Shown: positions 16,167-27,217 of the stretch, piece by piece
Position numbering within the stretch: the first letter of the stretch is position 1
Layout: the number at the start of each line of letters is the position of its first letter
DNA from: Priestia endophytica DSM 13796
GTDB lineage: Bacteria; Bacillota; Bacilli; Bacillales; Bacillaceae_H
Length of the DNA: 64,000 nucleotides
Direction: 5' to 3'
NCBI RefSeq assembly: GCF_900115845.1
Contig: NZ_FOXX01000009.1
Location: 1 to 64,000 of the forward strand
Notes under the pieces: model-generated
What the model saw: only the letters and a program-made list of their open reading frames with translations
Databases searched by the model: none
What the model was told of the DNA's origin: nothing
Position numbers and translations under genes: made by a program

Positions 16167-16622
16167 GTGATAATAAGAAGATTACATAGAGAGGAATCCC
16201 CTCCTTTTTCTTTGCTCTTGCTTGCAGATCCTTCTAAAGAAAAAGTGAATGAACATCTAGAAAAAGGCATTTGTTTTGTAGCAGAAGAAAATAAGGAAAT
16301 AATCGGAGTTTACATTTTAGAAGAAAAAAATAAAACGAGTATTGAGCTTGTGAATATTGCAGTGAAAGAACATCTTCATGGAAAAGGAATTGGCAAAAAA
16401 TTAATTCAACATGTTCTTCAAAGTATAAAAGAACAAGGCTACGAAACCATCGAAGTTGGAACAGGAAATTCAAGTATAGATCAGCTTGCTTTTTATCAAA
16501 AGTGCGGCTTTCGCATGACAGGCATCGAACGCAACTTCTTTTTAAAACATTATAAAGAACCATTATTTGAAAACGGTATCCGCTGTCAAGATATGGTTCG
16601 GTTAACATTTTTCTTACGGTAA
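16167..16622 (+). CDS. GNAT family N-acetyltransferase
   Basis: The 151-residue product starts at GTG with AAAGGAAG 7 bases upstream. The acetyl-CoA binding motif HLHGKGIGKKLIQ matches Q/RxxGxG/A of GNAT enzymes. The later EVGTGNSSIDQLAFYQKCG is typical of the small YjdJ/YhbS-like subgroup with conserved GTGNSS. The substrate is unknown. It is convergent with the Nudix gene, with a shared hairpin between them. Confidence 0.8.
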   Translation: MIIRRLHREESPPFSLLLLADPSKEKVNEHLEKGICFVAEENKEIIGVYILEEKNKTSIELVNIAVKEHLHGKGIGKKLIQHVLQSIKEQGYETIEVGTGNSSIDQLAFYQKCGFRMTGIERNFFLKHYKEPLFENGIRCQDMVRLTFFLR

Positions 16623-16629
16623 AAATTTA

Positions 16630-16660
16630 GCTTAATTCCTTCTCAGAAGGAATTAAGCTG
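16630..16660. terminator. Terminator between GNAT and Nudix genes
   Basis: AGCTTAATTCCTTCT pairs perfectly with AGAAGGAATTAAGCT around a single C. AAATTTTTA follows on the minus strand, so it mainly serves the Nudix gene. Confidence 0.75.
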
Positions 16661-16670
16661 ATTATTCAAG

Positions 16671-17297
16671 CTAGAAATGAAATGTTTTATGCAGTTCATG
16701 AATGATTTTTTTATAGTAAAATGGCTTATGTTGAACAAAGTCTTCCCAATAAAAAGCTTTATTGATCGGTATTTTCTCGCCTTTTTGATTTGTTTGAAAT
16801 CCTTCCACATCAATATAATCCGTTTGACCTAACCAAAGCTCAACAACAGAAGCAAGTTTTGCTCTTACAAGACCTGAAACCTCTTCTTGTTGAAGGGTAT
16901 ACCCTTTAAGTGAGTGCTGAGTTTTATACACGAAAACATGTGCTAGCTCTTTATCAATAAAGTGCGGAAGGGTTACGCTATATGGAATAACACCAAGCGA
17001 GAGAAGGTTGTTGAACTCTACTTCAACGCCAAGCTCCTCTTCCACTTCCCTGATGCCATCCATAACCGTTTCATGTGCTAATAGGTGACCTGCTGCTGTA
17101 ATATCTAACAAATTCGGATAATCTTTTTTCTCTTTGCTTCGAATTTGAAAATAAAGATAACTCTCTCCTTCATGTTCACTAACAAACCAACAGTGAAAGG
17201 TTTCGTGCCAGTATCCTTTTTTATGAACCTCATCTCTTGTTTCCTCACCAATGTGCACTTGGTTTTCATCAAATATTTTTAAGTACTCTTCTTTCAC
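16671..17297 (-). CDS. NUDIX hydrolase, IDI-like
   Basis: The 208-residue protein carries a complete Nudix box (G-x5-E-x7-REVEEE-x-GV, around residues 70-91). The N-terminus (IFDENQVHIG..HKKGYWHETFHCW) is typical of isopentenyl-diphosphate-isomerase-like Nudix proteins of Bacillus. It probably hydrolyses a nucleotide diphosphate derivative; the substrate is not predictable. Start is GTG with AGGGGGAAA upstream. Confidence 0.8.
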   Translation of the reverse strand: MKEEYLKIFDENQVHIGEETRDEVHKKGYWHETFHCWFVSEHEGESYLYFQIRSKEKKDYPNLLDITAAGHLLAHETVMDGIREVEEELGVEVEFNNLLSLGVIPYSVTLPHFIDKELAHVFVYKTQHSLKGYTLQQEEVSGLVRAKLASVVELWLGQTDYIDVEGFQTNQKGEKIPINKAFYWEDFVQHKPFYYKKIIHELHKTFHF

Positions 17298-17336
17298 TCT
17301 ATTTCCCCCTACTCGCTCTACCTGTTTTCATACAAG

Positions 17337-17990
17337 CTATTCTTTTTCTTCTAAAGGTGAAAGGAGAATCCCCTCCGTTTTTTTGAAAATCCATTTTTTT
17401 GTTAACGGCATAAAAAACTGTAGAAGAGGTCCGCCAAGCCCTACTGTTAGGAGCGTTCCGATTCCGATTGGACCATGTAGTAAAAATGCAAGAAGTAAAA
17501 AGATAACATACAAAACAGTTTTAGATAGCCTAATACTTATTCCTGTTCGTTCAGTTATAATAAGCATCAGATGATCAAGCGGAATTGGAGCAAAGTTTGT
17601 ATGAAGATAGATAGCTGTTCCAATCCCTATAATAATTAAGCCTACCGTGAAAACAAGAAATTGGCTAGTTAATGTAGAGGGGTTTTCAAGTATTTTGATT
17701 AAAAAAAGCCAAAAATCGATGCAAACTCCTGTCATAAAAGCGGTCACTAATCCTAAAAATTTTGGCTTTTGCTTTTTTAAACATGCATTTGTGAAGATAA
17801 GAACGAAGGCGATCACAACTTCCCAACTTCCAACTGTTAAGCCAATGTTATGTGATAGTCCAACTAAAAAGGCATCAAAAGGTGACGTTCCAAGGTTTGC
17901 TTCTATTGTAAGAGAAATTCCTAAAGTTAAGAGAAGAATGCCTATACTATAAAAAACAAGTGTAAAAGCATTTACTTTCCTTCTTATCAT
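17337..17990 (-). CDS. YczE/YyaS/YitT family membrane protein
   Basis: The 217-residue product has about five TM helices and the family signature GTSPFDAF near residue 35 and PLDHLM near 135. Members are integral membrane proteins of unknown transport role; B. subtilis YczE affects surfactin production. The ATG overlaps the stop codon of the upstream GNAT gene (ATGA), so the two are translationally coupled. Both should be repressed by the MarR protein encoded divergently. Confidence 0.8.
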   Translation of the reverse strand: MIRRKVNAFTLVFYSIGILLLTLGISLTIEANLGTSPFDAFLVGLSHNIGLTVGSWEVVIAFVLIFTNACLKKQKPKFLGLVTAFMTGVCIDFWLFLIKILENPSTLTSQFLVFTVGLIIIGIGTAIYLHTNFAPIPLDHLMLIITERTGISIRLSKTVLYVIFLLLAFLLHGPIGIGTLLTVGLGGPLLQFFMPLTKKWIFKKTEGILLSPLEEKE

Positions 17991-18427
17991 GAGTGAACGA
18001 ACTCTTTAACCATTAAAACGTGGGGAATGCCATCTTCCATAAAAACATCTGAAGAAGCATCATAGTCTAATTTATGATAAAACCCTTGCGCTTGCACTTG
18101 GCCGTGCAGTTTTACAGAAGAAACGCCACGTTTTTCTACGATTCTTTCAAGAGCTTCTATAATGACTTTTCCAAGGCCATATTTCCGATATTGTTTTAAG
18201 ATGCAAATTCGTTCTAGTTTCCCAACCCCTTCTACAACGCGTACACGTCCTGTACCAACAGGTTCTCCGTTATAATACACGAGAATATGATCACAACCAT
18301 TATTCGGTTGATCATATTGATCAAACTCGTCTTCTAGTGATACTCCTTGTTCACTCACAAATACCTCTTTTCTAATATAGAACGCAGTCTCTAACTCATC
18401 TTTTGTTGTAATTTTCTTTGCTATCAT
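17987..18427 (-). CDS. GNAT family N-acetyltransferase, ElaA/YjcF-like
   Basis: The GNAT protein of about 146 residues has IRKEVFVSEQGV near residue 18, GTGRVRVVEGVGKLERICIL and QYRKYGLGKVIIEAL (acetyl-CoA motif), as in the YjcF/ElaA group. The open frame begins at 18463, but that ATG touches its upstream AAGG. The ATG at 18427 behind GGCGGGG is preferred. First gene of a two-gene operon with the YczE-like protein, divergent from marR. Confidence 0.8.
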   Translation of the reverse strand: MIAKKITTKDELETAFYIRKEVFVSEQGVSLEDEFDQYDQPNNGCDHILVYYNGEPVGTGRVRVVEGVGKLERICILKQYRKYGLGKVIIEALERIVEKRGVSSVKLHGQVQAQGFYHKLDYDASSDVFMEDGIPHVLMVKEFVHS

Positions 18428-18492
18428 TTTAACCCCGCCTTTTCTAGATTTATCAATGAACATCCTTCATAATGAATGTATTATCTTTACAA

Positions 18493-18531
18493 AGTATACA
18501 AGAAAATGGTTTTGTTGTAAATGCAACAAAA
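18493..18531 (-). promoter_or_regulatory. Promoter and MarR-type operator
   Basis: On the minus strand TTTACA (18516-18521) and TATACT (18493-18498) are exactly 17 bp apart, driving the GNAT-YczE pair. The arms TTTTGTTG (18510-18517) and CAACAAAA (18524-18531) form a perfect dyad over the -35 element and lie 20 bp before the MarR start. The regulator would thus control both directions. Confidence 0.75.
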
Positions 18532-18551
18532 TGTAAAACGGAGGTTTTTTT

Positions 18552-19004
18552 GTGGATGATGTTTTAAGAGAAATTGGAATGATTGCAAGAGCACTTGATT
18601 CGATTAGCAATATCGAATTTAAAGAACATAACTTAACAAAAGGACAATACTTATATCTCGTACGCATTTGTGAACATCCTGGCATTATTCAAGAAAAGTT
18701 AGCGGAAATGATCAAAGTAGACCGCACAACTGCTGCTCGGTCTATAAAAAAGCTTGAAACGGAAGGATTTATCGAAAAGAAAGATGATCATCACAATAAG
18801 AAAATTAAGAAGCTATTTCCAACAGAGAAAGGAAAAGAAGTTTATCCGTTTTTAAGACGAGAAGGAGATCATTCTGAGAAAGTGGCTTTAACAGGGTTCT
18901 CGGAACAAGAACGAAAGGAAGTTTTTCAGCTTGTTCAACGGATAAGAAAGAATATTGAAGGAGACTGGGAAGCTGTAAAAAAAGGAAAGAAAAGAGAGTA
19001 TTAA
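18552..19004 (+). CDS. MarR family transcriptional regulator
   Basis: The 150-residue product starts at GTG with CGGAGG upstream. The winged helix is complete: LTKGQYLYLVRI, IIQEKLAEMIKVDRTTAAR (recognition helix) and the wing EKKDDHHNKKIKKLFPT. It probably binds the dyad at 18510-18531 and represses itself and the divergent GNAT/YczE operon. The ligand is unknown. Confidence 0.85.
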   Translation: MDDVLREIGMIARALDSISNIEFKEHNLTKGQYLYLVRICEHPGIIQEKLAEMIKVDRTTAARSIKKLETEGFIEKKDDHHNKKIKKLFPTEKGKEVYPFLRREGDHSEKVALTGFSEQERKEVFQLVQRIRKNIEGDWEAVKKGKKREY

Positions 19005-19046
19005 AAAAAGAGCAGGCCTTTTCTATGAAGGACTTGCTCTTTTTTT
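19004..19046 (+). terminator. Terminator of marR gene
   Basis: AAAAAAGAGCAGGCCT pairs with AGGACTTGCTCTTTTTTT (one mismatch), starting at the stop codon and ending in T7. Confidence 0.8.
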
Positions 19047-19168
19047 AATACTGTTTCCATAAAGATTTTATTTTTTTTATATAAGTTTGTATTAGTTTTT
19101 TCGTCAAAATATGTTATGTTATTGTAAAAAAATAGAATCTATAAAACTTTTAATTAAGGGGGTAAACA

Positions 19169-19492
19169 GTGTACTGGGAGGCTTTACCTAATTGGTGTTG
19201 GGTAATATATTACATATTTTTATTAACAACATTGGGAACTGCAATATTTAGTGTTGTAAAGAAGAAAATGAAAAGTTTGGCTATTTTAGCCATTGGATTC
19301 ACTGTGTCAGTTCCTATGATTAGTCTGATAAATAGCATTGGAAGAACAGAAGGAATAAATGAACTTGAACATTTATTCAGCCAATTGCAACAAGGCGCTA
19401 TGTGGTCTATTTTTACAATTATAGGCTATTTGTTTTTATTAGTTTGGTGGATTTTATTTTTAATTAAAAATAGGACTAAAACCAAGTTATAG
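19169..19492 (+). CDS. Small three-TM membrane protein
   Basis: The 107-residue protein has hydrophobic segments at about 10-29, 36-56 and 78-100 and a Trp-rich N-terminus (MYWEALPNWCWV). GTG start with AAGGGGG 6 bases upstream. I do not recognise a family. Monocistronic; function unknown. Confidence 0.6.
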   Translation: MYWEALPNWCWVIYYIFLLTTLGTAIFSVVKKKMKSLAILAIGFTVSVPMISLINSIGRTEGINELEHLFSQLQQGAMWSIFTIIGYLFLLVWWILFLIKNRTKTKL

Positions 19493-19626
19493 TTTCAAAT
19501 TAAACAATGCGAAGACCTTTCTGCGAGCTCTTTTATTATGCACTTCTAAACATTTATTGATTTATAATGTTAATTCCCAACATCTTTTCACCTTCACTTT
19601 CTAAAAAATTTGAGCTTGAAAATCCA

Positions 19627-19752
19627 TTATTTCTCCCTCTTTTCTTCAAGAATTTCGATGATTCTCTCATTTTGCTTTACGATTTTCCTCATCTGCGTAT
19701 CTAGAGACAAAATCGTTACAAGGACAATAACAAAACCAATCAGACCTAGCAT
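19627..19752 (-). CDS. 41-residue membrane-anchored coiled-coil protein
   Basis: A short frame begins at ATG 19752 behind the strong site GGGGAGG. It encodes MLGLIGFVIVLVTILSLD, one TM helix, then a charged helix with RKIVKQNERIIEILEE in which hydrophobic residues recur every 3-4 positions, and ends at TAA 19627. This layout (TM plus short coiled coil) is common among small Bacillus proteins. Function unknown. Confidence 0.6.
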   Translation of the reverse strand: MLGLIGFVIVLVTILSLDTQMRKIVKQNERIIEILEEKREK

Positions 19753-19837
19753 TTTAACCTCCCCTTTCCCTTTAATGGTAACATAGTAAATTTAATCCTG
19801 TATAAGGTAACCTCTTTCTTTGTCCAAAAAGCAAAAA

Positions 19838-19870
19838 AAAAGAAAACCTTTAAAAGGTTTCTCTTTTTTT
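19838..19870 (-). terminator. Terminator of the acetyltransferase gene
   Basis: AAAGAAAACCTTT pairs with AAAGGTTTCTCTTT; A- and T-runs flank it. It lies 25 bp after the minus-strand stop. Confidence 0.7.
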
Positions 19871-19894
19871 AGCTTTTTCTCATATAGTCATTGT

Positions 19895-20464
19895 TTATAG
19901 TGGAGAAACTTCAAGATTTTTAATAATTCGGGCTGGATTTCCTCCAACTACTACATTGTCAGGTACATCTTTCGTCACAACTGCTCCAGAAGCAATAACA
20001 ACGTTATGACCAACGTTTACCCCAGGATTAATAATCGCTCTCCCGCCAATCCAAACGTTATTTCCAATTGTAACAGGTATTCCGTACTCTCCTGCTGTAT
20101 TTCGTTCGTGAGGATCTAATGGATGTGTAGCTGTATAAATGTGTACGCCTGGAGCGATAAAACAGTTATCTCCAATTCGAATCTCGCATACATCGAGGAG
20201 GACACATTCAAAATTCATAAAAAAGTTTTTCCCTGTATGTATGTTGTACCCATAATCACAGCGAAAAGGTGGCTCAATATTAGCATGCTCACCTCCTGAA
20301 CCAAACAGCTCTCCTAAAATCTCTCCTTTTTCTTCATCACTCATTTCAATGTTATCATTATATATTTTTAGTAGTTTTCGTGCTTTCTTTCGATCTTCTC
20401 CTAACTCCATATCATCTGACTGATACAATTCCCCAGCTAACATTTTCTCTTTTTCAGATTTCAT
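19895..20464 (-). CDS. maa: Maltose O-acetyltransferase-like protein
   Basis: This is a left-handed beta-helix acetyltransferase of 189 residues with an N-terminal Mac domain ([16 protein letters not shown]) and hexapeptide repeats. The catalytic His region reads [12 protein letters not shown], and the C-terminus is [17 protein letters not shown]. It matches the Maa/galactoside O-acetyltransferase family, which acetylates sugars with acetyl-CoA. The open frame begins at 20548, but the first 28 codons look like leader sequence. ATG 20464 follows GAGGAAGG. A second, more distant homologue lies at 53526-54071. Confidence 0.8.
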   Translation of the reverse strand: MKSEKEKMLAGELYQSDDMELGEDRKKARKLLKIYNDNIEMSDEEKGEILGELFGSGGEHANIEPPFRCDYGYNIHTGKNFFMNFECVLLDVCEIRIGDNCFIAPGVHIYTATHPLDPHERNTAGEYGIPVTIGNNVWIGGRAIINPGVNVGHNVVIASGAVVTKDVPDNVVVGGNPARIIKNLEVSPL

Positions 20465-20568
20465 CTCTTTCTTCCTTCCTCTTAATGTCATCGCTTCACT
20501 ACAACTATACTTGTATATACAAGACAATTCAATAAATCTAACGCTCACACAAAATTCTCATATGGATA

Positions 20569-21777
20569 CTAATCAAATGTCACGTTCAGTTCTACTAAAG
20601 ATTTGAAGCCAATGATTTTTCGGTAATGTCCATTGAAATCTACCGCTTGTAAATTTCGTACTTTTTGTAAAAGTCGTTGGATAGCAATTTTGGCTTCTAA
20701 ACGTGCTAAGGAAGATCCCAAGCAGAAGTGACTACTGTGTCCAAAAGCAAGATGGGGATTTGGATTTCTTGCAATATCAAGCTGATGAGGATTCTGGAAC
20801 TTTCTAGAATCTCGATTAGCAGCTCCTAAAAATAAATAGACTTGTTCTCCTTTTTGGATAACAGTCTCATTTACTGTAATATCTTCTGAAGCAGTACGAG
20901 CGATGAGCTGTGCAGGACTTTCAAATCTCAAAAATTCTTCTATAGCTGTTGTTATGAATTCTGGGTTATCCTGTAAATTCTCTAATTGCCTTGGGTTCTG
21001 AATGAGTAAAAAGATAGAACTACTAATAAGATTAACCGTCGTTTCATGCCCAGCGATTAAGAGTAAAACGCATGTTGCTATGAGTTCATCATAACTTAAT
21101 TTTTCTTCTCTCTGTTTTTCCCCAATTAATTTACTAATCAAGTCTTCTTTTGGTTCTTGTTCTCTCGCTCTAATTATTTTTTTGAAATATGCTATTATTT
21201 CTTCCGTTACTTTGCGACTATTCCCTAACGTTTTCGGAGATCTCGTAAAATCAATGGATTGAATAAAAGTAGCTGTCCATTGTTTAAATAAGGGATAATC
21301 CTTTGCTGGCACTCCTAATATTTTAGCAATAACAGAACTTGCTAAAGGGAAAGCAAAGTCAGATACAACATCCATAGTTCCTCTACAAATAACTTGATCT
21401 ATTAGCTCATCTACTGTTTTCTCTATAAAGGGGCGGCATTCGTTTATGATATTTGGTGTAAAGAATTTAGTAACAAGAGAGCGTAATTGTCTATGATGCT
21501 GTGGATTAGTAAATAACATCATATTCTCTTGAATCCGTCTAACATTTGCGTAGTTGCGAGAAAAAGCTGGAATAGGAGGACGGCTGTGAAATCGTGAATC
21601 TTTGAGGATTTTTACCGTTTCTTCATACCCTGTTATGTACCAGCCTTGATATTTTAATAATGTACTTTTATAAATAGGATTAATGGATCGCATCTCTTCA
21701 TAAAATGGATATGGGTTTTGAAAAAACTCTGAAATATTGAAAGAAAATGACTGTATATTTGTAGTATTCGTTTTCAT
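20569..21777 (-). CDS. bioI: Cytochrome P450, probable BioI
   Basis: The 402-residue soluble P450 has the I-helix AGHETT, the ExxR pair in EEFLR and the heme loop FGHSSHFCLG. Length and position directly after bioD match BioI (CYP107H1), which cleaves long acyl chains carried on ACP to pimeloyl-ACP for biotin synthesis. GGAGGATAAC precedes the ATG. A terminator separates it from bioD, so it may be read only by partial read-through. It could also be another CYP107-type enzyme; the bio context supports BioI. Confidence 0.75.
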   Translation of the reverse strand: MKTNTTNIQSFSFNISEFFQNPYPFYEEMRSINPIYKSTLLKYQGWYITGYEETVKILKDSRFHSRPPIPAFSRNYANVRRIQENMMLFTNPQHHRQLRSLVTKFFTPNIINECRPFIEKTVDELIDQVICRGTMDVVSDFAFPLASSVIAKILGVPAKDYPLFKQWTATFIQSIDFTRSPKTLGNSRKVTEEIIAYFKKIIRAREQEPKEDLISKLIGEKQREEKLSYDELIATCVLLLIAGHETTVNLISSSIFLLIQNPRQLENLQDNPEFITTAIEEFLRFESPAQLIARTASEDITVNETVIQKGEQVYLFLGAANRDSRKFQNPHQLDIARNPNPHLAFGHSSHFCLGSSLARLEAKIAIQRLLQKVRNLQAVDFNGHYRKIIGFKSLVELNVTFD

Positions 21778-21799
21778 GTTATCCTCCTGGGTTATTTTA

Positions 21800-21832
21800 A
21801 AGTAAATAAGCAGCCGAAATTCACTCGACTGC
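21800..21832 (-). terminator. Terminator between bioD and the P450 gene
   Basis: On the minus strand GCAGTCGA (21832-21825) pairs with TCGGCTGC (21817-21810, one G-U pair), followed by TTATTTACTTT. Confidence 0.65.
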
Positions 21833-21945
21833 TCGCTTCTACTTTCCCTGTACTAAAATCTCTTCGTAAATAGTTTAATAAAGACGAAGCTTTTTCTTTT
21901 ATAATTCTTTTCCCTTTAAAAATTCATCTTTTAAAAATAAAGTAC

Positions 21946-23805
<1,860 letters not shown>

Positions 23806-23819
<14 letters not shown>

Positions 23820-25155
23820 GACTCGTTACCTCCGTAATCGCTTGCTTTATAATCCCAATCATTTCTTTTAAATCTTCTAATGTACTTGCAAGTGGCGGCA
23901 TCAGAACGATGACATCTCCAAGCGGACGAGTTAGCATTCCAAGCTCCCTCATCTTTAAAGATACTTTGTAACCTATTCTCTTATCTGGCAGAAAAGGTTG
24001 TCTTGTTTCTTTAGATTGGACAAGTTCAATGCCACACATAAAGCCAAGTTGGCGAACATCCCCAACATGAGGGAGTTCGTATAGTGTGTTAAGCAGTTGT
24101 TTAAGGCTTTCACTCTTCTCGGCCACTCTTTCTACTATATCTTCCACTTCAAATAATCTTAAATTTTCGAGAGCGACAGCACAGCCAAGTTGATTCCCTG
24201 TATAGGAATGGCCATGAAAAAAGGTTTTCATATTTGAATAGTCATCATAAAATGCTTCATAAATCCGTTCTGTTGCAAATGTTACTGCGATAGGTAAATA
24301 TCCCCCTGTAATTCCTTTTCCAGCAGCCATTAAATCTGGTTGCACATTTTCATGCTCACATGCAAACATTTTCCCTGTACGACCAAATCCTGTTGCTACT
24401 TCATCAACAATTAATAACACTTCATATTTTGTACAAAGCTCACGTACGCCTGACAAAAATCCTTCTGGCATCACAATAATCCCTGAAGCTCCTTGGACAA
24501 TAGATTCGATAGATAAAGCAGCAATTGTTTGATGGTGCTCTTCTAACAATTGTTCAAGTGCCTGTAGACATTCATCACGGCATACACAAGGGTCTTGACT
24601 CTCTGAACGATATACATAGGGAATAGGAGCTTTAAAACTTTCAAACATTAATGGACCATATACATGATGAAATAAATCGATAGACCCAATGCTAACGGCT
24701 CCAATTGTGTCTCCGTGATAACCGTTTTTCATAGATATGAATTTTTGCTTTTCTGGTTTTCCAACATTTTTCCAATATTGAAAAGCCATTTTCAAAGCAA
24801 TTTCTACTGCCTCTGCACCACTGTCTGAATAAAAAACACGGGTTAAGTTCTTAGGACTTATGTTAACAAGTTTCTCCGCAAGCTCAGTCGCTGGAACATT
24901 TGTCATACCAAGCAAAGTGGAATGAGCAATTTTTTCTAACTGCCGTTTTATAGCATCGTCAAGTTCCTGTTTACGATGTCCGTGTACATTTAGCCATACC
25001 GAAGAGAAACCATCGTAATATTCTTTCCCATAAACATCTTTAACCTTTATTCCCTCTCCACTTTCAATGATGAGCGGATTTTCATCATAATCTTTCATTT
25101 GTGTAAACGGTAACCAAAGATGTTTTTTACTTTTTTCAATTAATTCACTAGTCAT
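23806..25155 (-). CDS. bioA: DAPA aminotransferase (BioA/BioK type)
   Basis: The 449-residue class III aminotransferase converts KAPA to DAPA. It has [29 protein letters not shown], the PLP lysine in AAGKGITGG, and HGHSYTGN. In B. subtilis the homologue (BioK) uses L-lysine rather than SAM as amino donor; the same may hold here but cannot be read directly. GGGAGGTAAATC precedes the ATG, and the gene overlaps bioW. Confidence 0.92.
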
Positions 25156-25927
25156 GATTTACCTCCCATTGAATAAGAACAGGGTTCTTTTTTAAGTAAT
25201 CTATGTATTTCGTTATATCTTCGGAGCTATTAACAAAGAAGATACGGCAACCTTGCTCATCCCCGTATTCTTTTAGACTTGTAATCCGCTGATATCCAAA
25301 TTTTTTACTAGCCACATATCCTGTCGTGTAATCCGGATCATCAGACCAACATAGTTCTGCAACTGTGGCTTGGTGCATGCTTACTTTTGAGGCAAGGGTT
25401 ATAGCTTCTTTCAATCGATCATTTTGATTTGCTGCAATCTCTCTATTCCATTTCTTAAAGTTTTCATCTCGCCAATCCATTCTAGATACACGAATCCCTT
25501 TTCCATTCCCATGACTTTCATCTAATCGTCGTCCTGTCTTACTATCGATAAGAATGGCACCGCTGAGTTCAGCATGATCTTCCATTAGTAGGTAAGCTTT
25601 TTGAATAATATGAAAAGGAACTCCACATTTCATTAATAGGTTTTGAGCTAACAACTGTCCCTCATCAACTGAATGTGTAATATGTGTAGTAATTGTTAGA
25701 GGACTAATGACTTGAATAGGCTCATCTACTATTTCAAACTGAATTTGAGCAAAGTCTGGTGTTCCTCTTGAATGGGTTAAACTTTTAAGAAGCAGCTTAT
25801 CTACTGCCCCTCTAATTTCATCAAATAAAACAAGTTGTTCCCCACCTGATATATGTTTCCCTCCTTCCTCGTGTGGTTTACTCTTGGAAGCTCTCATTCT
25901 GACACTATAATATGGTAACTCTCTCAT
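25148..25927 (-). CDS. bioW: 6-carboxyhexanoate-CoA ligase (pimeloyl-CoA synthetase)
   Basis: The 259-residue protein closely follows B. subtilis Bio[54 protein letters not shown] and EQGCRIFF. It activates free pimelate to pimeloyl-CoA with ATP. First gene of the operon, 56 bp downstream of a BirA-type operator. The locus thus has both the pimelate (BioW) and the acyl-chain cleavage (BioI) entry route. Confidence 0.92.
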   Translation of the reverse strand: MRELPYYSVRMRASKSKPHEEGGKHISGGEQLVLFDEIRGAVDKLLLKSLTHSRGTPDFAQIQFEIVDEPIQVISPLTITTHITHSVDEGQLLAQNLLMKCGVPFHIIQKAYLLMEDHAELSGAILIDSKTGRRLDESHGNGKGIRVSRMDWRDENFKKWNREIAANQNDRLKEAITLASKVSMHQATVAELCWSDDPDYTTGYVASKKFGYQRITSLKEYGDEQGCRIFFVNSSEDITKYIDYLKKNPVLIQWEVNHD

Positions 25928-25983
25928 TCTCTTGTCCCTGCTTTCATTCTAAAACTGAACCTCAATAATAAAATGTTTACTAG

Positions 25984-26028
25984 TCTATATATGTTAACTA
26001 AATATAAGTTTAGGTTAACATATATAGA
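25984..26028 (-). promoter_or_regulatory. BirA (biotin repressor) operator
   Basis: TCTATATATGTTAAC (25984-25998) and its exact reverse complement (26014-26028) are separated by 15 bp. The GTTAAC half-sites and spacing match BirA operators of Firmicutes. A third GTTAAC follows at 26030. It should repress bioWAFD when biotin is plentiful. Confidence 0.88.
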
Positions 26029-26187
26029 TGTTAACTCCTTTACACAATTCTGTCAATTTCATAACTAAAAGGCTATGTTTGATTTTTGAGACAAAGATAA
26101 GCTCTCTCTATAAGTTTAAAGAACACTACTTTTATGTAGATAAAACATAAAGTTCAGGTTATTGCTACAAATTTTGCATACAAAAAC
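26029..26187. other. Intergenic between bio operator and small membrane gene
   Basis: AT-rich DNA without a visible gene; it completes the 322-bp gap upstream of bioW. Confidence 0.3.
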
Positions 26188-26231
26188 AGAGAACCCCCAC
26201 TCTAATCTTTAGATTAGAGTGGGGGTTCTCT
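26188..26231 (-). terminator. Strong terminator of the small membrane protein gene
   Basis: A perfect 21-bp stem (26188-26208 with 26211-26231) is followed on the minus strand by TGTTTTTG. Confidence 0.85.
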
Positions 26232-26249
26232 TATAGAAGTTTTAAAGTT

Positions 26250-26474
26250 TCAAGTGTTTCTACTCTTTTGGTTATACTCTGCTTTTACCCCAACAATACA
26301 ATAATAGATAAGAACGAAGAGAACTAAGAACAAGCCACCTCCAAATGTAATAGCTCCTGTTACAATAAGACTTGTGTGATAGTCTAATGACACATCCGAG
26401 AACATGCAGAATAATCCCGTTATGATAAGTAAAATAGCTATCATCATTAATGCCTTAATATGTCTATGTATCAA
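26250..26474 (-). CDS. Small two-TM membrane protein
   Basis: The 74-residue protein has two hydrophobic segments (about 8-25 and 35-60) and a basic tail. A TTG start at 26474 is preceded by ATGGTGGTG; an internal ATGATG near codon 10, behind AAGG, is an alternative. No recognisable family. Confidence 0.55.
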   Translation of the reverse strand: MIHRHIKALMMIAILLIITGLFCMFSDVSLDYHTSLIVTGAITFGGGLFLVLFVLIYYCIVGVKAEYNQKSRNT

Positions 26475-26592
26475 TGTTATTCACCACCATCTGTTCATCT
26501 TAAATGAGGAAGAACAAAACGTAAACCTATATTACCATATATTCCAATTTAAAACATTTATATTCTATAAATTACAAATATCAATCCCAATA

Positions 26593-26628
26593 AAAAACAA
26601 GGATATGTTTTATCATATCCTTGTTTTT
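26593..26628. terminator. Bidirectional hairpin after the thioesterase gene
   Basis: AAAAACAAGGATATG pairs perfectly with CATATCCTTGTTTTT around a 6-nt loop, about 140 bp after the minus-strand thioesterase stop. Confidence 0.65.
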
Positions 26629-26770
26629 AAGCTGTTATAATGAATGATTAGCTGCGTAGTTATGTATGATTAGGAAATTACATTCAAGACACATTATAAT
26701 TCCCTTTCTCACACATCCTCAAAAGATTCAAGATTTCTATCCCTCGAATGATCGCTTTAATTCTTCTTAT

Positions 26771-27217
26771 CTATTCAACAGGAACAAAATAATGATTTTT
26801 ACGATAAACTAGGGCGTCCATCGTAGCCAAAAGTTCTCCGGCACTTTCTACTCTAATTTTATACCAACCTGTACGGTTATTTCGTTTCTCTTCTACAGCT
26901 TTTGCTATTAAACGCGATCCCATCTTTCCGGGGGCCATAAAATTAACATTTGTTGATAGCCCAACAGATGTCTTTCCATAAGAATTACTAGCTGCTGCAA
27001 AAACATAATCTGCTAAAGAAAAGATAATTGCTCCATGGACTGTCCCATGTGCATTCAACATATGATCTTTTATATCCAATTCTGCGGTTGCTGTACCTTC
27101 TCCCATATGAATTAATTTCATGCCTAGAAATTGTGCAAAGGGTTCTTGTTCCATAAGAGAAAAGATTTCATTATAGTATTTTTGATGAATTTCTTGTTCC
27201 GTTATATTCTTTTTCAT
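26771..27217 (-). CDS. paaI: PaaI-type hotdog thioesterase
   Basis: The 148-residue hotdog-fold protein has HGTVHGAIIFSLADYVF (catalytic Asp in LAD) and STNVNFMAPG, as in PaaI acyl-CoA thioesterases. PaaI releases CoA from stalled ring-hydroxylated phenylacetyl-CoA intermediates, protecting the CoA pool. GCGGAGGAATC precedes the ATG. A cre-like site lies about 240 bp upstream. Its place beside the paa genes supports the assignment. Confidence 0.8.
   Translation of the reverse strand: MKKNITEQEIHQKYYNEIFSLMEQEPFAQFLGMKLIHMGEGTATAELDIKDHMLNAHGTVHGAIIFSLADYVFAAASNSYGKTSVGLSTNVNFMAPGKMGSRLIAKAVEEKRNNRTGWYKIRVESAGELLATMDALVYRKNHYFVPVE

Noticed and set aside
20569-21777. P450 as a xenobiotic or steroid hydroxylase rather than BioI
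   Set aside because: Possible, but position right after bioWAFD and length favour BioI; kept as an alternative only.
21778-21945. Remnant of bioB between bioD and the P450 gene
   Set aside because: The 168-bp gap holds a terminator and no radical-SAM-like sequence in any frame.
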